Source: Luteibacter sp. Sphag1AF (lineage in GTDB: Bacteria > Pseudomonadota > Gammaproteobacteria > Xanthomonadales > Rhodanobacteraceae). Taken from it: 64,000 bases of DNA. Below, in pieces: positions 60,891-64,000 of the stretch. The position numbers and the translations under genes are program-made. Where the stretch lies: the NCBI RefSeq assembly GCF_014192715.1, contig NZ_JACHYH010000011.1, forward strand, positions 1 through 64,000. The letters run 5' to 3'. The notes below the pieces were generated by a model. That model saw only the letters and a list, made by a program, of their open reading frames with translations. It was not told the origin of the DNA and did not search any database. How positions within the stretch are numbered: position 1 is the stretch's first letter; each line of letters opens with the position of its first letter.

Positions 60891-62891
60891 TCAGAAGAAC
60901 GCGCGCACACCAACAGACACATTGCGGCCCGGGAGGGGGGCTACGTCTTTGAACAGGGACGTGGCCGGGCGCGCTGTCTGGTTGGTGAGGTTGTTGCCAT
61001 CCACGAAGGCTTCCCATTGCGTGCGATCGTTGTTGACGAACGTCCACGCCACATGGGCATTGACCAGGGTGTATCCGGCCGTGTCGGTTTCAAACGCGGC
61101 GACCTTGTCCTGTTTGAAGTAGCGCACGGCACCGATGCTGGCGCGCACATCGGAATTGTTCCAGCGCAATTGTGCGCCCACGCGGCCTGACGGAATGCGC
61201 GGCACGTTGCCGCCGCCGTTGTCCAGCGTGGCACGCACGGTGTCGCCAAAAGCACGCAAGTCCCAATGGCCGCTGTTGCCCCTGGCCAGATGGAAGGTGG
61301 CTTCCGCTTCCGCACCGCGGAACGTTGCATCGTTCCGCGCCCAGTTGCGCACTGGCAGGTTGTCTTCCATCGTGCCGGTGTCGGCGAGGTAGATGAAATC
61401 CTTGTACCGGTTGTAGTAAATCGCCACCTTGCCTTCCACGATGTCGCCATGGAAATGCAAGCCAAGCTCCGCCTGATTGGAGCTTTCCTTGCCCAGTTTC
61501 GCGTCGCCGATTTCGTACGTGGCCGACGCGGCATGCGGGCCATTGGAGAACAGTTCCTCTTCCGACGGTGCGCGTTCGGCGTGATCGAGGTTGAGGCTCA
61601 GATGCCAGTTGTCGGTGAAACGCCACGACACGCCACCGGAAAGGCTGTTCGGGTTGAAGGTACGCTTCGCGCCGTCAATGGGCTGCACGGTCTGCTTGTC
61701 GCGACGCAGGCCCCACTCGATTTTCACCGGACCAAAATTCTGCTGCTCGGTCAGGAAAATGCCGGCACTCCTGGTGGTGGTCGGCGGCACAAATGTCTCG
61801 TCACCAACGGCAGCAAACTGACGATGCTGGGTCTGAATGCCGAACGCGCCTTCCCATCCGGCGACAGGGGCGTGCGTGGCAATGATGCGCGCCTGATTGC
61901 TGTTGGTCTTGAACGTGGTGCCCGGCTCATCGCCTTCGTATTCCACGTGCTGGTAGCTGTTGTGGCCGAGGTTGAACTCGATCTTCTCGATGCCTGCGAA
62001 GGGCTGAAGCAAACCGCCTTTGAGGTTGTAGTTGGTCTGCGCCATCTTGATATGCACGGGGGCTTCGCCTTCGTCAGCGTCACCGGGTTCCGCCGGGCTG
62101 CCGTAAAGATCCATGAAGCGCGCGATGGACAAGCCCACATAGCCCCAGTCGCCCAGCACTGACGCGCCGAGCGAACCAGCCGTTGTCTTCACCGCGCTGT
62201 TGGCCAGCGTGCCGCCAGGAATGTCGTAGTCGCCATTGTCGCGGTGCATGCCGTCGGCGTGGATCGCGAACTGGTCGTTGCCCGCATCCACGCGGAACAG
62301 GCCTGTCTGGCCATCGGATACGCTGTCGTTGCGCAATTCGGCGCGGCCGGCAAACCCATTGGCGGGCGCCTTTTCGGGCACGCGGCCGTCGACCACGTTC
62401 ACCACGCCACCGATGGCGCCCGAGCCGTAGAGCAGGGTGGACGGACCCTTCAGCACTTCAATCTGGTCAGCCAGAAATGGTTCCAGCGTGACGGCGTGGT
62501 CCTGGCTCACATTCGATACGTCCTGCGACGACAGGCCGTTCTCAAGCACCGACACGCGCGGGCCGTCCAGGCCGCGAATGATGGGGCGACCCACCGCCGT
62601 GCCAAGCGCGCTGGACTGAACACCGGGAATGCTGGAGACCGTTTCGCCGAGCGATACGCCTTTCACGTCATCCAGCTGTGACCCACTGAGCACGGCCACG
62701 GGCGCTACGATCTGGTCAGCGTTCTGGCCCAGCGGCACAGCAGTGACCACCACGGCATCGAGGTGACGGGCGTGTTTGCGGCCGGTTTCGGGCGAGGTGT
62801 CCTGTACGGCGTCGTCGGTGGTATCGGTGGCCAGCGCCGGGAGCGGGGCGAAGGTGGCGGCGAGGGTCAGGGCTAGCAGGGTCTTGCGCAT
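60891..62891 (-). CDS. znuD: TonB-dependent receptor, ZnuD-like zinc receptor
   Basis: A 666-residue outer-membrane receptor with a signal peptide ending ALAT near residue 22. The plug domain (LSGSQLDDVKG, RPIIRGLDGPRVSVLENG, LLYGSGAIGGVVNVVDGR) is followed by a beta barrel with the terminal phenylalanine (RNVSVGVRAFF). The RGLDGPRVxVLENG plug segment is typical of ZnuD-type zinc receptors. The ATG at 62891 starts the signal peptide. A Zur box lies 29 bases upstream, so expression should rise when zinc is scarce. Confidence 0.9.
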   Translation of the reverse strand: MRKTLLALTLAATFAPLPALATDTTDDAVQDTSPETGRKHARHLDAVVVTAVPLGQNADQIVAPVAVLSGSQLDDVKGVSLGETVSSIPGVQSSALGTAVGRPIIRGLDGPRVSVLENGLSSQDVSNVSQDHAVTLEPFLADQIEVLKGPSTLLYGSGAIGGVVNVVDGRVPEKAPANGFAGRAELRNDSVSDGQTGLFRVDAGNDQFAIHADGMHRDNGDYDIPGGTLANSAVKTTAGSLGASVLGDWGYVGLSIARFMDLYGSPAEPGDADEGEAPVHIKMAQTNYNLKGGLLQPFAGIEKIEFNLGHNSYQHVEYEGDEPGTTFKTNSNQARIIATHAPVAGWEGAFGIQTQHRQFAAVGDETFVPPTTTRSAGIFLTEQQNFGPVKIEWGLRRDKQTVQPIDGAKRTFNPNSLSGGVSWRFTDNWHLSLNLDHAERAPSEEELFSNGPHAASATYEIGDAKLGKESSNQAELGLHFHGDIVEGKVAIYYNRYKDFIYLADTGTMEDNLPVRNWARNDATFRGAEAEATFHLARGNSGHWDLRAFGDTVRATLDNGGGNVPRIPSGRVGAQLRWNNSDVRASIGAVRYFKQDKVAAFETDTAGYTLVNAHVAWTFVNNDRTQWEAFVDGNNLTNQTARPATSLFKDVAPLPGRNVSVGVRAFF

Positions 62892-62919
62892 CGGGGGCGG
62901 TGCTCCATGGTTCAGTTTT

Positions 62920-62942
62920 GCAATGTTATAAAGTAACATTGC
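62920..62942. promoter_or_regulatory. Zur box in divergent znuD/MerC promoter region
   Basis: GCAATGTTA and TAACATTGC form a perfect 9-bp inverted repeat with a 5-base spacer. This matches the gammaproteobacterial Zur consensus (an AATGTTATA...TATAACATT-type palindrome). It lies 29 bases upstream of the receptor and 40 upstream of the MerC-domain gene, so one site can control both. The zur gene is about 2.1 kb away. Confidence 0.9.
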
Positions 62943-62981
62943 TTGCCACCGCCTGTGCAACTAGTCACCCTATCGACCTCT

Positions 62982-63428
62982 ATGACGCCCGAATCCGACG
63001 ATATCCAAGCTCCGCGCCGCTGGTGGCATGCTGCCGACCGGCTGGGCGCCACCGCTTCGTTCCTCTGCGCGATTCATTGCGCCGCTCTGCCGTTCGCACT
63101 GGCGCTGTTGCCCGTGCTGGGCCTGGAATTCCTGTCGTCGCATCGCTTTGAGGCCACGTTCGTGGGCTTCGCGTGCACGCTGGCCACCTTCGCGCTGGTA
63201 TCCGGATATCGCCGTCATCGCCGTCGTCTTCCGCTGATGCTGGCCGTGCCGGGGCTGGTGCTGCTGGTGCTGGGCGTCACGTTCCTGCATGGCGGCTCGC
63301 TCTTCGTGCACAGCGCGCTGGTGACCTGTGGCGGGCTGCTGGTGGCCAGCGCGCATTTCGTCAATCTGAAAGTGGATCGCAGCGGGCACGCAGGCCACCT
63401 GCACGGCCCGCATTGCGCGCACCCGTGA
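62982..63428 (+). CDS. MerC domain-containing membrane protein
   Basis: A 148-residue inner membrane protein with four helices of the MerC fold. A cysteine-containing first segment (FLCAIHCAALPFALALLPVLG) resembles the metal-binding helix of mercuric transporters. The C-terminal tail has repeated histidines (HAGHLHGPHCAHP). The Zur box and zinc neighbours suggest a role in zinc handling rather than mercury, but this is inferred. Transcribed towards the CDF gene 37 bases downstream. Confidence 0.8.
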   Translation: MTPESDDIQAPRRWWHAADRLGATASFLCAIHCAALPFALALLPVLGLEFLSSHRFEATFVGFACTLATFALVSGYRRHRRRLPLMLAVPGLVLLVLGVTFLHGGSLFVHSALVTCGGLLVASAHFVNLKVDRSGHAGHLHGPHCAHP

Positions 63429-63465
63429 TTGTGTAACCGCGGCCTCAGTCCCTAGCATTCCGCGC

Positions 63466-64000
63466 ATGGCTCACTCTCATTCTCACGACCACGCGTCGCA
63501 CAAACACGACCACGGGCACGATCACGCCCATGGCCATTCGCACGGCGATGCGCCCTCCAGCGAACGCAAGCTGCTTTTTGCCTTTGCGCTGACCACGCTG
63601 ATGATGGTGGTGGAAGCGGGCGGCGGCTTCGTTTCCGGCTCGCTGGCGCTGATTGCGGATGCAGGCCACATGCTGGTCGATTCGCTGGCGCTGCTTCTTG
63701 CCTTCTTTGGCGCCCGTTTTGCCGCACGTCCGGCAGACGCGCGGCGCACCTACGGCTACGGCCGCATCGAGGTGCTGGCGGGCTTCGTCAACGCGCTGAC
63801 CCAGTTCGCACTGGTCGCATTCATCATTTACGAGGCGGTGCAGCGCCTGTTCGATCCGCAGCCGATCCTCTCAGGCATCATGCTGATCGTTGCCGTGGTG
63901 GGTCTTGCGGTAAACGTGGTGGTGCTGCGTTCGCTGCATCATCACGATCCGGACGACGTGAACATCGCCGGGGCCAGCCTTCATGTGCTGGGCGACCTTC
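63466..64000 (+). CDS. Cation diffusion facilitator, zinc exporter (partial)
   Basis: The frame runs off the window edge, so only the first 178 residues are present. A histidine-rich N-terminus (repeated HSH, HDH and HGH) leads into CDF helices with LIADAGHMLVDSLAL, whose DxxxD forms half of the transport zinc site, then RRTYGYGRIEVLAGFVNA, and later a second set near the edge (GASLHVLGDL). It belongs to the ZitB/CzcD type that exports zinc. With the Zur-controlled importer upstream it completes a zinc balance cluster. Confidence 0.93.
   Translation, partial: MAHSHSHDHASHKHDHGHDHAHGHSHGDAPSSERKLLFAFALTTLMMVVEAGGGFVSGSLALIADAGHMLVDSLALLLAFFGARFAARPADARRTYGYGRIEVLAGFVNALTQFALVAFIIYEAVQRLFDPQPILSGIMLIVAVVGLAVNVVVLRSLHHHDPDDVNIAGASLHVLGDL

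Overview
The window is GC-rich, densely packed gammaproteobacterial chromosome. Gene content and order (rnfB-nth, prmB-aroC-asd-fimV-truA-trpFBA-accD, a short Dcd with its own N-terminus, a Zur regulon next to gltX) point to the Lysobacterales (Xanthomonadales), most likely a Rhodanobacteraceae member of the Luteibacter/Dyella type. This placement is inferred from content, not from a database comparison.

Layout. 1-2.1 kb: the C-terminal end of an RHS protein with a variable tip, a small membrane protein that is probably its immunity partner, and a 54-bp palindrome resembling IS3-family ends. 2.1-5.5 kb: gcvP behind a tandem glycine riboswitch, then a VOC-family protein. 6.1-8.2 kb: a secreted protein resembling leukocidin/VCC-type pore-forming toxins with a ricin-B-like domain, beside a tRNA-Leu(CAG) gene. 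8.5-12.6 kb: rnr, rlmB, a small membrane protein, and a guanidinium exporter under a guanidine-II (mini-ykkC) riboswitch. 12.6-19.8 kb: the phosphate block pstSCAB-phoU, RNase T, and a phosphate-type porin, with Pho-box-like sites before pstS and the porin. 20.1-22.8 kb: a small exported protein, carbonic anhydrase and a SulP transporter, probably a bicarbonate module. 22.8-29.2 kb: nth, rnfB, metG, a DUF2147 protein, mrp/apbC, dcd and a lipoprotein.

29.5-31.9 kb is the most unusual part. Two paralogous 113-residue proteins of unknown function flank a HIT protein and a dienelactone hydrolase (DLH). Beside the first paralogue lies a decayed copy of the DLH start, including its upstream region. 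The segment is therefore an old inverted duplication of a divergent DLH/113-aa gene module, in which one DLH has been lost.

32-44 kb: rimO, a DUF3025 protein, a divergent RcsB/EvgA-like regulator and BvgS-like hybrid kinase, greB, a membrane protein, a HerA-like ATPase, an MltD-like transglycosylase and a small cytosolic protein. 44.2-60.3 kb: housekeeping genes psd, prmB, aroC, a 2-hydroxyacid dehydrogenase, asd, fimV, truA, trpFBA, accD, a PAP2 phosphatase, a GT4 glycosyltransferase and gltX. 60.3-64 kb: a zinc-homeostasis cluster with zur, a ZnuD-like TonB receptor, a MerC-domain protein and a zinc-exporting CDF protein cut by the window edge. A clear Zur-box palindrome lies between the divergent receptor and MerC-domain genes.

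Long open frames antisense to gcvP, metG, rnr, rimO and the hybrid kinase were treated as GC-driven shadows. No CRISPR array, rRNA, prophage or intact insertion sequence was seen.
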